Assembly (NCBI RefSeq): GCF_900215655.1
Contig: NZ_OBEN01000001.1
Span: 62,001-126,000 of the forward strand
Length of the DNA stretch: 64,000 nt
From: Hydrogenobacter hydrogenophilus
GTDB taxonomy: Bacteria > Aquificota > Aquificia > Aquificales > Aquificaceae
Reading direction: 5' to 3'
Shown here: in pieces, positions 36,743 through 45,357 of the stretch
Position numbering within the stretch: position 1 is the stretch's first letter
Layout of the letters: each line of letters starts with the position of its first letter
Notes under the pieces: generated by a model
Seen by the model: only the letters and a program-made list of their open reading frames with translations
Told to the model about the DNA's origin: nothing
The model's database searches: none
Program-made: the position numbers and the translations under genes

Positions 36743-37692
36743 GACAGCTCTAACATCCTCATAATGGGTCTTTTGGCTTTTTCTATTATATCTTCTGGCA
36801 AAACTACCTCGTTAAGCTCGTTTTTTAGTGTTTCGTAAACCTTAGGCAAGGTTATAGCTTTCATAGTACAACAGTAAACACTACCGCAGTAGTTCATGGA
36901 TTCCGGAAATATGTATTCTTTGTGGGGATTTCTTTTCATAAGAGTGTACTTTAAACCCACCTCCGTTATTACTATGACCCTTTTGGCGTCGCAAGTAGTA
37001 GCGTAGTTAATTATCTGGGAAGTAGAGCCTACAAAATCTGCCATCTGTATCACCTTTGGATGACATTCGGGATGAACTGCAACTTTCGCATCCGGATACA
37101 TGTTCTTTAGCTTTTGGACTTCTTTTGCTGTGAACTCAAAATGTGGTGGGCAAAAACCCTGCCATATCACAAACTCCTTATCTGGCACGTGCCTTTTTAC
37201 CCAGTTTCCAAGAGCTTGGTCTGGTATGAAGATGATCTTTTTGCTTTGAAGTTTCTGAACTATCTTTACTGCGTTGGCGGAAGTCACACAAATATCTGAA
37301 ACCGCTTTTACTTCTGCGCTAGTGTTTACATAAGCTACCACCTCACCATCAGGGTGCTGTTCTTTGAGCTTTAGCACATCTTTTGCAGTTATCATGTCCG
37401 CCATAGGACAGCCAGATTCAGGGTTAGGATGGAGCACCTTTTTATTAGGATTTACAATTTTTGCGGTCTCGCACATAAAACGTACACCGCAGAAAACTAT
37501 TATGTCCGCATCCGTTTGGCTTGCTTTCCTTGAAAGTTCCAAGGAGTCGCCTATGAAGTCCGCTATATCCTGTACCTCAGGTCTTTGGTAGTAGTGAGCC
37601 AATATTACCGCATTTTTCTCCTTTGCAAGGTTCCTTATTTCTTCCTGCAATTCCCTTGTGTCCTTTTCTGTCATCACCTCTAAGGTAAACAT
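36739..37692 (-). CDS. nadA: Quinolinate synthase A
   Basis: NadA condenses iminoaspartate and dihydroxyacetone phosphate to quinolinate for NAD synthesis, using a [4Fe-4S] cluster. The 317-residue protein has AVILAHYYQRPEVQDIADF, GVRFMCETAKI, SGCPMADMI, HPECHP and a late cysteine pair (CCTMK). ATG 37692 is preferred because TATATT ends eight bases before it. ATG 37674, next to GAGGTG, is an alternative. It forms an operon with ispG. Confidence 0.95.
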   Translation of the reverse strand: MFTLEVMTEKDTRELQEEIRNLAKEKNAVILAHYYQRPEVQDIADFIGDSLELSRKASQTDADIIVFCGVRFMCETAKIVNPNKKVLHPNPESGCPMADMITAKDVLKLKEQHPDGEVVAYVNTSAEVKAVSDICVTSANAVKIVQKLQSKKIIFIPDQALGNWVKRHVPDKEFVIWQGFCPPHFEFTAKEVQKLKNMYPDAKVAVHPECHPKVIQMADFVGSTSQIINYATTCDAKRVIVITEVGLKYTLMKRNPHKEYIFPESMNYCGSVYCCTMKAITLPKVYETLKNELNEVVLPEDIIEKAKRPIMRMLELS

Positions 37693-37721
37693 GAGAATTA
37701 AATATATACCTACTGCCGTGT

Positions 37722-37727
37722 TATAAT
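37722..37727 (+). promoter_or_regulatory. -10 box of atpC, seven bases from the ATG
   Basis: A perfect TATAAT ends seven bases before the atpC ATG, and the gap is just AATTTTT, without a Shine-Dalgarno sequence. It lies in the 42-base gap between the divergent atpC and nadA genes. Confidence 0.6.
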
Positions 37728-37734
37728 AATTTTT

Positions 37735-38133
37735 ATGATCAGTGTTGAGATAGTCACACCACAAGGAATAGTCTTTTCAAGACAGGTAAACTCGGTAAAC
37801 ATCCCCACCCAAGAGGGAGAGATAGGTGTTTTAGAAAAGCACATGTACCTAATGACTCTTTTAAAACCCGGTCTTGTTTATTTTGACGGAAACCCAAAGG
37901 ACGGTATAGCTGTCACTTACGGTTTTGTTGACATAACACCACAGAGGGTGATCATTTTAGCGGAAGAAGCTTACACTGTAGGACAGATAGACGCAGGTAG
38001 GGAAAAAGAGCTTTTCGATCAAGCCATTAAGAAATTAGCAACCGCACAGACCCTAGAGGAGATACAAGAGTGGGAAAGGACAAAGGAGCGAGCTAAAACG
38101 CTCCTTGAAATACTTGAAAGATTTGGAAGTTAA
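37735..38133 (+). CDS. atpC: ATP synthase F1 epsilon subunit
   Basis: The 132-residue protein has the N-terminal beta-sandwich (SVEIVTPQGIVFSRQVNSVNIPTQEGEIGVLEKH) and a C-terminal helical hairpin (about 88-132), so it is a full epsilon subunit coupling rotation and able to inhibit ATP hydrolysis. No other ATP synthase gene lies in the window, so it is detached from the main atp operon. The following methyltransferase gene begins inside it. Confidence 0.93.
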   Translation: MISVEIVTPQGIVFSRQVNSVNIPTQEGEIGVLEKHMYLMTLLKPGLVYFDGNPKDGIAVTYGFVDITPQRVIILAEEAYTVGQIDAGREKELFDQAIKKLATAQTLEEIQEWERTKERAKTLLEILERFGS

Positions 38134-38830
38134 GGAATTTACCTTCTTCGGTGGAAAGGTAAGGTTCAGGCAACCAAAAACACACAGACTTTCTGTGGTG
38201 GAGGTACTCTTTATTTCTAACCTAAAGGGCATAAAAAGAAAAAGTAAGGTAGTTGATTTAGGGGCTGGGTTTGGTACGCTATCTATTCTTACATCTCTCA
38301 GGTATGGCTGTGAGGTTTGGGCTTTAGAGAGGGACACTCATATGCTGGAACTTCTGGACTACAATGTGCGTATAAACGGGCTTGAGGATAAAGTGCACAT
38401 AGTGGAGGGAGATGTGCGGTTTGTAGAAAAGTTTATGGAAAAAAACTCTTTTGATGTTGCTCTTTTGAACCCACCTTTCTTTCCTAAGAGTTATGGTTTT
38501 GAGAGTAATAAATTCCATTTTGAAGTGGATACACAGCTTACAGATTTCATAAGAGCTGTTAAGTATTTGCTAAAAGATAACGGAAAATTGAACTTACTTT
38601 ACACTACTTTCAGGTGTGTTGAAGCGATTTTAATTCTACTGAATAACAACATAAACCCATTTTATTTGCGTATTTTCTATCCAAAAATGGATAAAAACGG
38701 TAAATTTTTACATATATATGGTGTCAAGAATCGCAGAGGAAACACAGTTATTGAAAAACCTTTAATAATAAATAAAGACGATGGTGAATATACCAAAGAA
38801 GTTAAAAGTGTCCTTGAGAGCTTCTTGTGA
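38105..38830 (+). CDS. Class I SAM-dependent methyltransferase, TrmN6/YfiC-like
   Basis: The 241-residue protein has a Rossmann core with motif I VVDLGAGFGTLSILTS (about 55-70) and the adenine-N6 type active-site motif NPPFF (about 121-125). This pattern resembles the YfiC/TrmN6 enzymes that modify tRNA adenine. An N-terminal RQPKTHRLSVVEVLF segment precedes the core. The start is uncertain: TTG codons occur at 38105, 38114 and 38123, none with a good ribosome-binding site. It overlaps atpC by up to 29 bases. Confidence 0.78.
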   Translation: MKYLKDLEVKEFTFFGGKVRFRQPKTHRLSVVEVLFISNLKGIKRKSKVVDLGAGFGTLSILTSLRYGCEVWALERDTHMLELLDYNVRINGLEDKVHIVEGDVRFVEKFMEKNSFDVALLNPPFFPKSYGFESNKFHFEVDTQLTDFIRAVKYLLKDNGKLNLLYTTFRCVEAILILLNNNINPFYLRIFYPKMDKNGKFLHIYGVKNRRGNTVIEKPLIINKDDGEYTKEVKSVLESFL

Positions 38831-38836
38831 TATAAT
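38831..38836 (+). promoter_or_regulatory. -10 box of the DUF507 gene
   Basis: TATAAT ends eight bases before the DUF507 ATG and begins directly after the stop codon of the methyltransferase gene. No Shine-Dalgarno sequence follows, which is consistent with a leaderless transcript. Confidence 0.55.
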
Positions 38837-38844
38837 TAACATCT

Positions 38845-39393
38845 ATGAGGTTGCCAGAAAAACTTGTAGAGAGGATAGCAGACAGAATTATAAGAGAGTT
38901 AGGAGAGGAGAGGGTTATAGAGGTAGAAGACCCCTATACATTTAAGAAAAAGATAATTGGGGTTTTTAAAACTGCGGAAGAGGAAGAGAGAATGCTTGAT
39001 GAAAAAACCAGAGAGGTGCTAAAAGAAAAACTTGACCTGCTTGAGGAATCAAGCCTTGATTACAGGACTGCTTATAGAGCGGTAAGAGCCAAGCTTGCAG
39101 AGGAGATGAACATACATACAGGTAGAAGAGAAAGAATGAATCAGATAGCCAACATGATAAAGGATCTCATTATGTCAGAAGATAGCGTGGAAATATACGA
39201 AGAACCCCAATACATAAGAAACAGGATAAGACAGATACTCATGGAAGCAGTAAAAGAAGAGGAAGAAATAGACAGAGAAGTCAGGGAAAGGATAAAGTCA
39301 TACTCCAAAAGGATAGTGGAAGGCACCCCCGAGTGGAATCATCTTTACAGAAGGATTTACGAGGACGCTCTGAAAAGAAGAGGATTGCTTTAA
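38845..39393 (+). CDS. DUF507 family protein
   Basis: A 182-residue, highly charged, helical cytoplasmic protein starting MRLPEKLVERIADRIIREL. It appears to be a duplicated domain: the pattern of RI-(I)-x-EL, a beta turn and long E/R-rich helices occurs in residues 1-90 and again in 95-182. DUF507 proteins occur in Aquificota and some other deep branches, and their function is unknown. It shares a TTAA stop overlap with the convergent glcD-like gene. Confidence 0.82.
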   Translation: MRLPEKLVERIADRIIRELGEERVIEVEDPYTFKKKIIGVFKTAEEEERMLDEKTREVLKEKLDLLEESSLDYRTAYRAVRAKLAEEMNIHTGRRERMNQIANMIKDLIMSEDSVEIYEEPQYIRNRIRQILMEAVKEEEEIDREVRERIKSYSKRIVEGTPEWNHLYRRIYEDALKRRGLL

Positions 39394-40787
39394 TTTTCCG
39401 AAAACAACTTACCTGGGTTAAACAGATTCTTTGGGTCAAAAACCATCTTTATACCCTTCATCACCTCTATTCCCACATCACCCAATTGCCACCTTAGAAA
39501 CTTCCTTTTGGTAAGTCCAACGCCGTGCTCTCCTGTTATAGAACCGTTATAACGCAAAGCCAGTTCAAACACCTCATCTACCGCCCTTTCTGCCCTTTCC
39601 TCCTCCTCTCTGTTTTTCTTATCATAAAGGAGATTCACATGAAGGTTTCCATCACCAATGTGTCCAAAGATCACCATAAGAAGGTCATACTTTTTGGCTA
39701 TTTCTCTGAGCTTAGGAATAGCCTCAGAGAGATAAATCCTTGGGAATACTATGTCTTCGTTTATCTTGCCCGTTCTGAGATTAGCAAGAGCAGGTCCAAG
39801 GTTTTTGCGTGCCATCCACAGCTTTTCCGCCTGAGCCTCATCTTGCGCTATTTGAACTCTTAGTCCCATGCTCGTAAGAAGCTTTTCAACCGTATTTAGA
39901 TCCTCTTTTACGCCTTCAACAGAACCGTCTATTTCTATAAGCAAAAGTGCAGATACATCTTTGGGAAGACCTACAGGTTTGTGAGCTTCTACCGCCCTTA
40001 TAGCATCTGCATCCATAAACTCAAGAGCGGATGGAAAGACGCCAGAAGTCATTATCTTAGTGACCGCTTTTCCTACATCTTCAAGCCTTTCAAAGAGAAC
40101 AAGTGCTGTTGCTCTTGCCTTGGGTTTGGGAATTAGTTTCAGAGTTGCAGAAGTTATAAGTCCCAAAGTGCCTTCTGAACCTACAAAAAATTTAGTTATG
40201 TCGTATCCTGCCACATCTTTTATGACTGGATTGCCCGTTTTTAACACCTTACCTTCTTTTATAACTGCGGTTAGCCCAAGCACATACTCCCTTGTGACAC
40301 CGTATTTGAGACATCTTGGACCACCTGCATTCTCCGCTATATTTCCACCTATAGTGGAGTACTTAAAGGAAGAGGGGTCTGGTGGATAAAAAAGTCCAAG
40401 TTTTTCCACATACTGTTGTAGTTCGTAGGTTATAACACCCGGTTCTACCACAACTGTAGCGTTGTCCACATCTACACTGAATTTCTTCATCTTTTCAAAG
40501 GAGACAACAACACCTTTTTCTAAAGTAGGCACAGCACCACCCGTAAGTCCAGAACCCGCACCTCTTGGGAATATAGGCACCTCTTCTTGATAACATATTT
40601 CCACGAGCTTTTGTACGTCTTCTTGAGATTCGGGAAATATAACCGCTGACGGCACAGCCCTTTCCACAGGTATAGGTGTGGCATCATAAGAGTAGAGCTT
40701 TCTCTCTACGATGGAAGTGATAACTTTGTTTTTGCCTAAAACTTCCACGAGCTTATCAATGGGTTTTTTCTTCAGCAGTCCCAACAT
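39390..40787 (-). CDS. glcD: FAD-linked oxidase, GlcD / D-lactate dehydrogenase type
   Basis: The 465-residue flavoprotein has a PCMH-type FAD domain (IFPRGAGSGLTGGAVP, STIGGNIAENAGGPRCLKYG, VAGYDITKFFVGSEGTLG). The C-terminal FAD-oxidase domain shows FGHIGDGNLHVNLL and a final ITGEHGVGLTKRKFL. The substrate is glycolate or D-lactate by family, and glcE/F partners are not adjacent. The ATG at 40787 gives MLGLLKKKPID; a TATATT ends nine bases upstream. Confidence 0.9.
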   Translation of the reverse strand: MLGLLKKKPIDKLVEVLGKNKVITSIVERKLYSYDATPIPVERAVPSAVIFPESQEDVQKLVEICYQEEVPIFPRGAGSGLTGGAVPTLEKGVVVSFEKMKKFSVDVDNATVVVEPGVITYELQQYVEKLGLFYPPDPSSFKYSTIGGNIAENAGGPRCLKYGVTREYVLGLTAVIKEGKVLKTGNPVIKDVAGYDITKFFVGSEGTLGLITSATLKLIPKPKARATALVLFERLEDVGKAVTKIMTSGVFPSALEFMDADAIRAVEAHKPVGLPKDVSALLLIEIDGSVEGVKEDLNTVEKLLTSMGLRVQIAQDEAQAEKLWMARKNLGPALANLRTGKINEDIVFPRIYLSEAIPKLREIAKKYDLLMVIFGHIGDGNLHVNLLYDKKNREEEERAERAVDEVFELALRYNGSITGEHGVGLTKRKFLRWQLGDVGIEVMKGIKMVFDPKNLFNPGKLFSEN

Positions 40788-40819
40788 GATTTTGTAAATA
40801 TAAATAAAGGAATAAAACC

Positions 40820-40849
40820 TTGCAATGATGTAAAACATTCCTCTATAAT
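40820..40849 (+). promoter_or_regulatory. Promoter of the SurA-like surface operon
   Basis: TTGCAA (40820-40825) and TATAAT (40844-40849) are 18 bases apart. The -10 ends eight bases before the ATG, again with no ribosome-binding site. It lies in the 70-base gap between the divergent glcD-like gene and the operon. Confidence 0.6.
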
Positions 40850-40857
40850 TTCATATC

Positions 40858-41688
40858 ATGCTCCAGAAAGTCCTTTTTCTATTACTTGTGGTGCTTAGTC
40901 TTTCCTATGGCAGTGTAGTTGCCAAAATAAACTCAAAAGTGATAACTAAGGAAGAGCTCACTAACGCTTTTAATGCATACTGGCGTGAGATAATACATCT
41001 ACCTATAGCCCAAGCCACAAAAAAGGACATGAGAGAATTTCTCATAGAGTATGTAAGAAGCCAGATAATACAGCAAGAAGCTAAAAAGATGGGTATAAGT
41101 GTTAAAGAAAGCGAGTTAAGAGAATATATACAGAAAAACATTGGAAGTGAAAAACTAAGCGAAGCGGTAAAAGAATTAGTAAAAACGGAAATAATTACCA
41201 ACAAGATCATAGACAGGATAGCCAAAGACATAGAGGTAAATGACAAGCAGGTAATAGCCTATTACTATCTGAACCTGAGAGACTTCAAACTACCCGCTCA
41301 GGTTTTAGTAAAAAGATTTTTGGTAGATGATCTGGACACAGCTAACGAAGTGTATTACCGCCTGTCAGCAGGAAAAAGTGTGGAAAACTTAAAGTCCGTC
41401 AGAGAGGGAGAGCCCATGTGGTACTCTATACAGACCCTGCCCGAGATAGTAAAGGAGCAGTTATACCCGTACGAAATAGGCAAGGTTTCAAAGCCCATAG
41501 ATACTGGTGCAGGGTATCTTATACTCAAGATAGTGGACAAAAGAGGAGGTGGCATCATGCCCCTTGAATCTGCAAAGCCCTTGGTAAGAGAAAGACTTTT
41601 AAAGGAAAAAAGACAGGAGGTTTTTAGAGAATGGTTTCAAAGAGTATCAAAGGACTATCGTGTGGAGTTCTTCTTCTGGCAGTTATAG
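40858..41688 (+). CDS. Periplasmic SurA/PpiC-type peptidyl-prolyl isomerase
   Basis: The 276-residue exported protein has a signal peptide (about 1-18), a SurA-like N-terminal chaperone region (about 19-135) with VVAKINSKVITKEEL, and one parvulin-like domain (about 138-235) including QVLVKRFLVDDLDTANEVYYRLSAGKS. It probably assists folding of outer-membrane proteins. The next gene starts inside it with a 58-base overlap, suggesting coupled expression. Confidence 0.85.
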   Translation: MLQKVLFLLLVVLSLSYGSVVAKINSKVITKEELTNAFNAYWREIIHLPIAQATKKDMREFLIEYVRSQIIQQEAKKMGISVKESELREYIQKNIGSEKLSEAVKELVKTEIITNKIIDRIAKDIEVNDKQVIAYYYLNLRDFKLPAQVLVKRFLVDDLDTANEVYYRLSAGKSVENLKSVREGEPMWYSIQTLPEIVKEQLYPYEIGKVSKPIDTGAGYLILKIVDKRGGGIMPLESAKPLVRERLLKEKRQEVFREWFQRVSKDYRVEFFFWQL

Positions 41689-42503
41689 TGCTCGGCGCCT
41701 TTGCACAGAAGCTTGTTGATAGAGTGGTAGCGTCAGTAAACGGTGAACCCATACTTGAAAGTGATGTAAAATTAGGTGAGCTTTTTTACGGCACCAAGGA
41801 TAGAAAACAGGTAATAGATAAGCTCATTGACACATACCTTATTGCTCAGTTTTTAGAAAGCAAAGGAGGACAGGTGCCTCAAGAATACATAAATAAGGCG
41901 CTTTCTGACATAGCCAAGGCTAACAACACTGATATAGAAGGGCTTGCGAAAGAGCTTGCCAGAGAAGGTCTCACCGTTGAGGACCTAAGGAGGTTTCTTG
42001 AAAAGGAAATCTTAGCCACTCAGGGGCTAAACTTTTATCTTTCTAAGGAAATCAAAGTTTCCCAACTTGATGTGGAACTTGAAAAACTCAAAAAAGGTCA
42101 GGTAAAGCTAAAAAGGGATATAGACCTCGTGGTATTGGATAAAAAGGATGGCGATAAACTCCTCAAATTGATGGAGCAAAAAAAGACTCTTCCAGAAATA
42201 GCCAAGGCTCTATCCACTAATGTGGAGAGCGTCAGTGTAGAAAAGGGTGATCTCGTTGAGCCTCTTGATAAAGAAGTATGGAAGGCAAGTATAGGCAGTT
42301 TGGTAGTAGCGGAGGATGACCAGCACATCTACTTGGCACAGATAAAAGACCAAAAGGAAACCTACAGCGGTGTATCCGAAGAACAGCTAAGAGAGCAGAT
42401 CTTTCTCAAAAAGCTTGAGGAAAGAAGAGAAGAGCTCATTAGCAGCCTGAAAAAAAAGAGTTTTGTAAAAATCCTTCCAGATGCGTATTCTATCGGTAGT
42501 TGA
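41631..42503 (+). CDS. Second SurA-like periplasmic chaperone
   Basis: The 290-residue protein has an export signal (about 1-25) and a SurA N-terminal domain beginning KLVDRVVASVNGEPILESDV, the hallmark of SurA. The rest (about 135-260) resembles a degenerate parvulin domain, without obvious catalytic residues. It overlaps both neighbours (58 and 23 bases). Two consecutive SurA-type genes suggest divided labour in outer-membrane protein transit. Confidence 0.84.
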   Translation: MVSKSIKGLSCGVLLLAVIVLGAFAQKLVDRVVASVNGEPILESDVKLGELFYGTKDRKQVIDKLIDTYLIAQFLESKGGQVPQEYINKALSDIAKANNTDIEGLAKELAREGLTVEDLRRFLEKEILATQGLNFYLSKEIKVSQLDVELEKLKKGQVKLKRDIDLVVLDKKDGDKLLKLMEQKKTLPEIAKALSTNVESVSVEKGDLVEPLDKEVWKASIGSLVVAEDDQHIYLAQIKDQKETYSGVSEEQLREQIFLKKLEERREELISSLKKKSFVKILPDAYSIGS

Positions 42504-43575
42504 CGGTATAGGGTGGGGTGGAACAAAAGAGCAAGTGTATCTCTTGGCGAGAGAGCTCTCAAAAAGAGCAATAGAAACTCACATGGCTCTGTCTTTTGAA
42601 TACACCCAAATGGTAGAAAAGTTGAAGGAATACGGTATTAAGTTTCACTTTTTTGAGCGTCATCACAAGCTTGCAAGGTACAGTCCCGCAAACTACTACA
42701 GGCTTTGGAAAGTAATAAAGGAAAACGCATTTCATGTAGTGTTGGCTAACTCCCCTCATGCCTTTGACTATGTAAGATTAGTCTATCCCTTTTTAGATAA
42801 AAAGCCCAAGCTGGTGGTAGTCAAAAGGTCCGCAAGAGTACCCAACAGAATGTCCCTTAGGTTCAAGTATGCTTATGCCCATATGGTGGTGGCGGTCTCT
42901 CCTGCTGTTAAAGAAAACTTGGTTAAGGCGGGCTTTCCTGAGCAAAAGGTGTGCGTAATAGAAAGTGGTATAGATACACAGCGCTTTAGACCCGACTCAC
43001 TCCTTGGCATACAGACAAGAGAGAAACTCCACATACCTTTGGATGCTAAGGTGTTTATCAATGTTGCCAACTGGAATCCTGAAGTAAAGGCACAGGATAA
43101 GCTCATAGAAACTTTTTCCAAGCTTTCTTGTAGAAACTGCTACCTCATACTTGTGGGTATAGATACAGACCAGTATGCTCCCAAGCTTGCGCAAAAGTAT
43201 GGAATAAAGGACAAAGTTTTGGCTCTTGGTTTTAGAGAAGATGTGGAAGCACTTTTGAACGCTTCGGATTTTTTTGTGTTATCCTCTTACCTTGAGGGCA
43301 TATCCAACGCACTTTTGCAAGCCATGGCTTGTGGTAAGGTGGTCATATCCACAAACGCAGGAGGAATAGGACAGGTGATAAAAGACGGAGAGAACGGTTT
43401 TTTAGTTGACGTAGGAGACTTTGATCACCTTCTTAAAAAAATGCAAAGGGCTATTGAACTTTCCGACGAGGAAATAAAAAAACTTTCTACACTCGCCGTA
43501 AAAACCGCAGAAAACTTTTCTATCAGCACAACAGCAAGCAAGTATCAAGACCTTTTTGAGAGGCTTTTGTCTTGA
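42481..43575 (+). CDS. Family 4-type glycosyltransferase
   Basis: The 364-residue GT-B enzyme begins MRILSVVDGIGWGGTKEQVY. It has the phosphate-binding region INVANWNPEVKAQDKLIE and the donor site SSYLEGISNALLQAMACGKVV, with the E-x7-E pattern partly altered (E...A). It likely transfers a sugar in lipopolysaccharide or capsule assembly. It overlaps the SurA-like gene by 23 bases and the deacetylase gene by four. Confidence 0.87.
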   Translation: MRILSVVDGIGWGGTKEQVYLLARELSKRAIETHMALSFEYTQMVEKLKEYGIKFHFFERHHKLARYSPANYYRLWKVIKENAFHVVLANSPHAFDYVRLVYPFLDKKPKLVVVKRSARVPNRMSLRFKYAYAHMVVAVSPAVKENLVKAGFPEQKVCVIESGIDTQRFRPDSLLGIQTREKLHIPLDAKVFINVANWNPEVKAQDKLIETFSKLSCRNCYLILVGIDTDQYAPKLAQKYGIKDKVLALGFREDVEALLNASDFFVLSSYLEGISNALLQAMACGKVVISTNAGGIGQVIKDGENGFLVDVGDFDHLLKKMQRAIELSDEEIKKLSTLAVKTAENFSISTTASKYQDLFERLLS

Positions 43576-44624
43576 TATTGGTTCTTGTGTATCATAAAGT
43601 GATAAAGTATCCCACCTTTGATTTGTGGTGGAAAACCTTTGATTTACAATGTTCTATACTCAAAAAGCATTTTAAGGTCATCACCTTAGACCAAGTGGTA
43701 GAAGCATTAAGCAGTGGAAAACTTCCCAAAGAACCAAGCGTCGCCATAACCTTTGATGATGGTTATGCAGATAACTATATATACGCTTATCCTATTTTGA
43801 AAAAGCACCGCCTGAAAGCCACACTTTTTGTTGCCTCCTCAAGGATCATTAAAGAGTCTGGTAAAAGAAAGAACTTAGAAGATTACTGGAAGGGTAAAGT
43901 CTCCTTTAGAGAGCTTTATTCACCCAAGAGCATGTGGCAAGCCAATTACCTATTCCTAAAAGAAGGGAAAGAAGCGGATTTTTTGACGCAGGAGGAACTT
44001 TTGAGCATGATGGATGTTTTTGAGATAGGTTGGCATTCTAAGTATCATACAAAGGACTTTTTTCAAGAAAAGCTCATAGACATCTTTGATGGCAAAAATT
44101 ACCACTGGTCTGTTATTCACGCTTACGGTGAAGAGCCTGTAAAAGGCTTTCCTTTGTTTCCCATGAAGGGCTCTCTTTGCGTACTCAGAGGCAAAGTCAG
44201 AGAGGAGGTGAAGACTTTTGTAAAAAGCTTAGATGACAAATTTTTCCAAAGAAAAAACTGGAAAGAAGAGCTAAGAAAAGAACTTTTGAAGAATTTTGAT
44301 AGTTTTTTAGAGTTTGAAACGCAGGAAGAGAGAACGGAAAGAATAAGAAAGGAAATAGAGGAATCCATCCAAGATCTAAAGAGTATCACAAAAGTAGATG
44401 TGGTTCATTCCGCTTATCCCTTTGGAGATTACGACCCTCTGCTAAAAGAAGAGTTATCCAAGAGATTTGTTTCTGCCTTCACTACAGAAAAAAGGTATAT
44501 AACCCTGCAGGAAGATGTACATCTTCTTCCGAGAATTACCGTCCCAAAAGATATGTGGTCTTTTTTAGCTATCTTAGGAAAGTTTTTAGGAAGTTTTTTA
44601 GTTCGCTCAGGCTTGAGAAGATAA
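43572..44624 (+). CDS. Polysaccharide deacetylase (NodB homology) family protein
   Basis: A 350-residue protein with the carbohydrate esterase 4 motif 1 SVAITFDDGYADNYIYAYPIL (about 57-77), a metal-histidine segment IGWHSKYH near 155, and AYPFGDYDP near 278. A long insertion (about 98-270) interrupts the barrel. No clear signal peptide is seen, so it may act on cytoplasmic lipid-linked sugars, perhaps with the upstream glycosyltransferase. The start is TTG overlapping the previous stop (TTGA). Its 3' end overlaps the HAD gene by 56 bases, the longest such overlap here. Confidence 0.82.
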   Translation: MILVLVYHKVIKYPTFDLWWKTFDLQCSILKKHFKVITLDQVVEALSSGKLPKEPSVAITFDDGYADNYIYAYPILKKHRLKATLFVASSRIIKESGKRKNLEDYWKGKVSFRELYSPKSMWQANYLFLKEGKEADFLTQEELLSMMDVFEIGWHSKYHTKDFFQEKLIDIFDGKNYHWSVIHAYGEEPVKGFPLFPMKGSLCVLRGKVREEVKTFVKSLDDKFFQRKNWKEELRKELLKNFDSFLEFETQEERTERIRKEIEESIQDLKSITKVDVVHSAYPFGDYDPLLKEELSKRFVSAFTTEKRYITLQEDVHLLPRITVPKDMWSFLAILGKFLGSFLVRSGLRR

Positions 44625-45357
44625 AATCAGGCTTAAATTCTGTCTTTGAAAGCTCTTCTTCTTTGTATTTACCCGTAGTCATAAAAACCGTCTTAATGCC
44701 AAGGCTTTTAGCTCCCATAAGGTCCGTGTATATGTCATCGCTTATGAGGTATGTTTCTCCTTCGGGCATGCCTTTTGTAGCATACCCTATAAACTCCGGT
44801 GAGGGCTTACCTAAGTTGGGAACTTCTTGTGAGTAATTGCATGCATGCACTAACATATTTGCCACAGAGCCAGCACCGGGAAAGTAAAGGCCATCGTCAT
44901 CTTTCACTATCCTGCTTAAATTTACGGGTATTATCTTTGCGTTCTGAAGGAATACTGCAGATGTAGCGGTTTTTATCTTTTGAAAGTCTAAAGACTTGTC
45001 CTGCCCTATAACTACCGCATCTGCTTGATGATCATCAACTACCTGAAAGCCCTCTTCCTGTAGGTATGACTTTAAAGAAGGTGTGCCTATCACAAAAAGT
45101 CTGTGGAGTTTTTTGTTTCTTAGATACTCAGGTAGCACCACTAGAGGAGAAATGAACTTATCTTCTGAGAGGATCACTCCCTTTTGCCTTAGGTTTTCGA
45201 GCATCTCTTTGGGTGGTCTTGTGGAGTTGTTAGAAACCACCCTAAAGGGTAAAGAGTTTTTCTCAAGGAAATCAAGAAATTCCAGCGCATCAGGAAAAGG
45301 ATTTAGTGCTTTGTCCTTAACCAAAACACCGTCCAGATCCACCAAAAGCCTTATCAT
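44569..45357 (-). CDS. HAD-IIA (NagD-like) phosphatase
   Basis: The 262-residue HAD hydrolase has motif I DLDGVL (8-13), motif II VVSNNSTRPP, and the C-terminal motif IV SDDIYTDLMGAKSLGIKTVF. The large alpha/beta cap of the NagD group lies between. It could be a nucleotide or sugar phosphatase; the substrate is not determinable. It starts within the end of panE (41-base overlap). Confidence 0.88.
   Translation of the reverse strand: MIRLLVDLDGVLVKDKALNPFPDALEFLDFLEKNSLPFRVVSNNSTRPPKEMLENLRQKGVILSEDKFISPLVVLPEYLRNKKLHRLFVIGTPSLKSYLQEEGFQVVDDHQADAVVIGQDKSLDFQKIKTATSAVFLQNAKIIPVNLSRIVKDDDGLYFPGAGSVANMLVHACNYSQEVPNLGKPSPEFIGYATKGMPEGETYLISDDIYTDLMGAKSLGIKTVFMTTGKYKEEELSKTEFKPDFIFSSLSELKNFLKTFLR

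Noticed and set aside
44569-44836. Long open frames on the strand opposite the HAD, dnaB and gyrA genes
   Set aside because: They have no ribosome-binding sites, low-complexity serine- or leucine-rich translations and lie inside well-supported genes, so they are antisense shadows.
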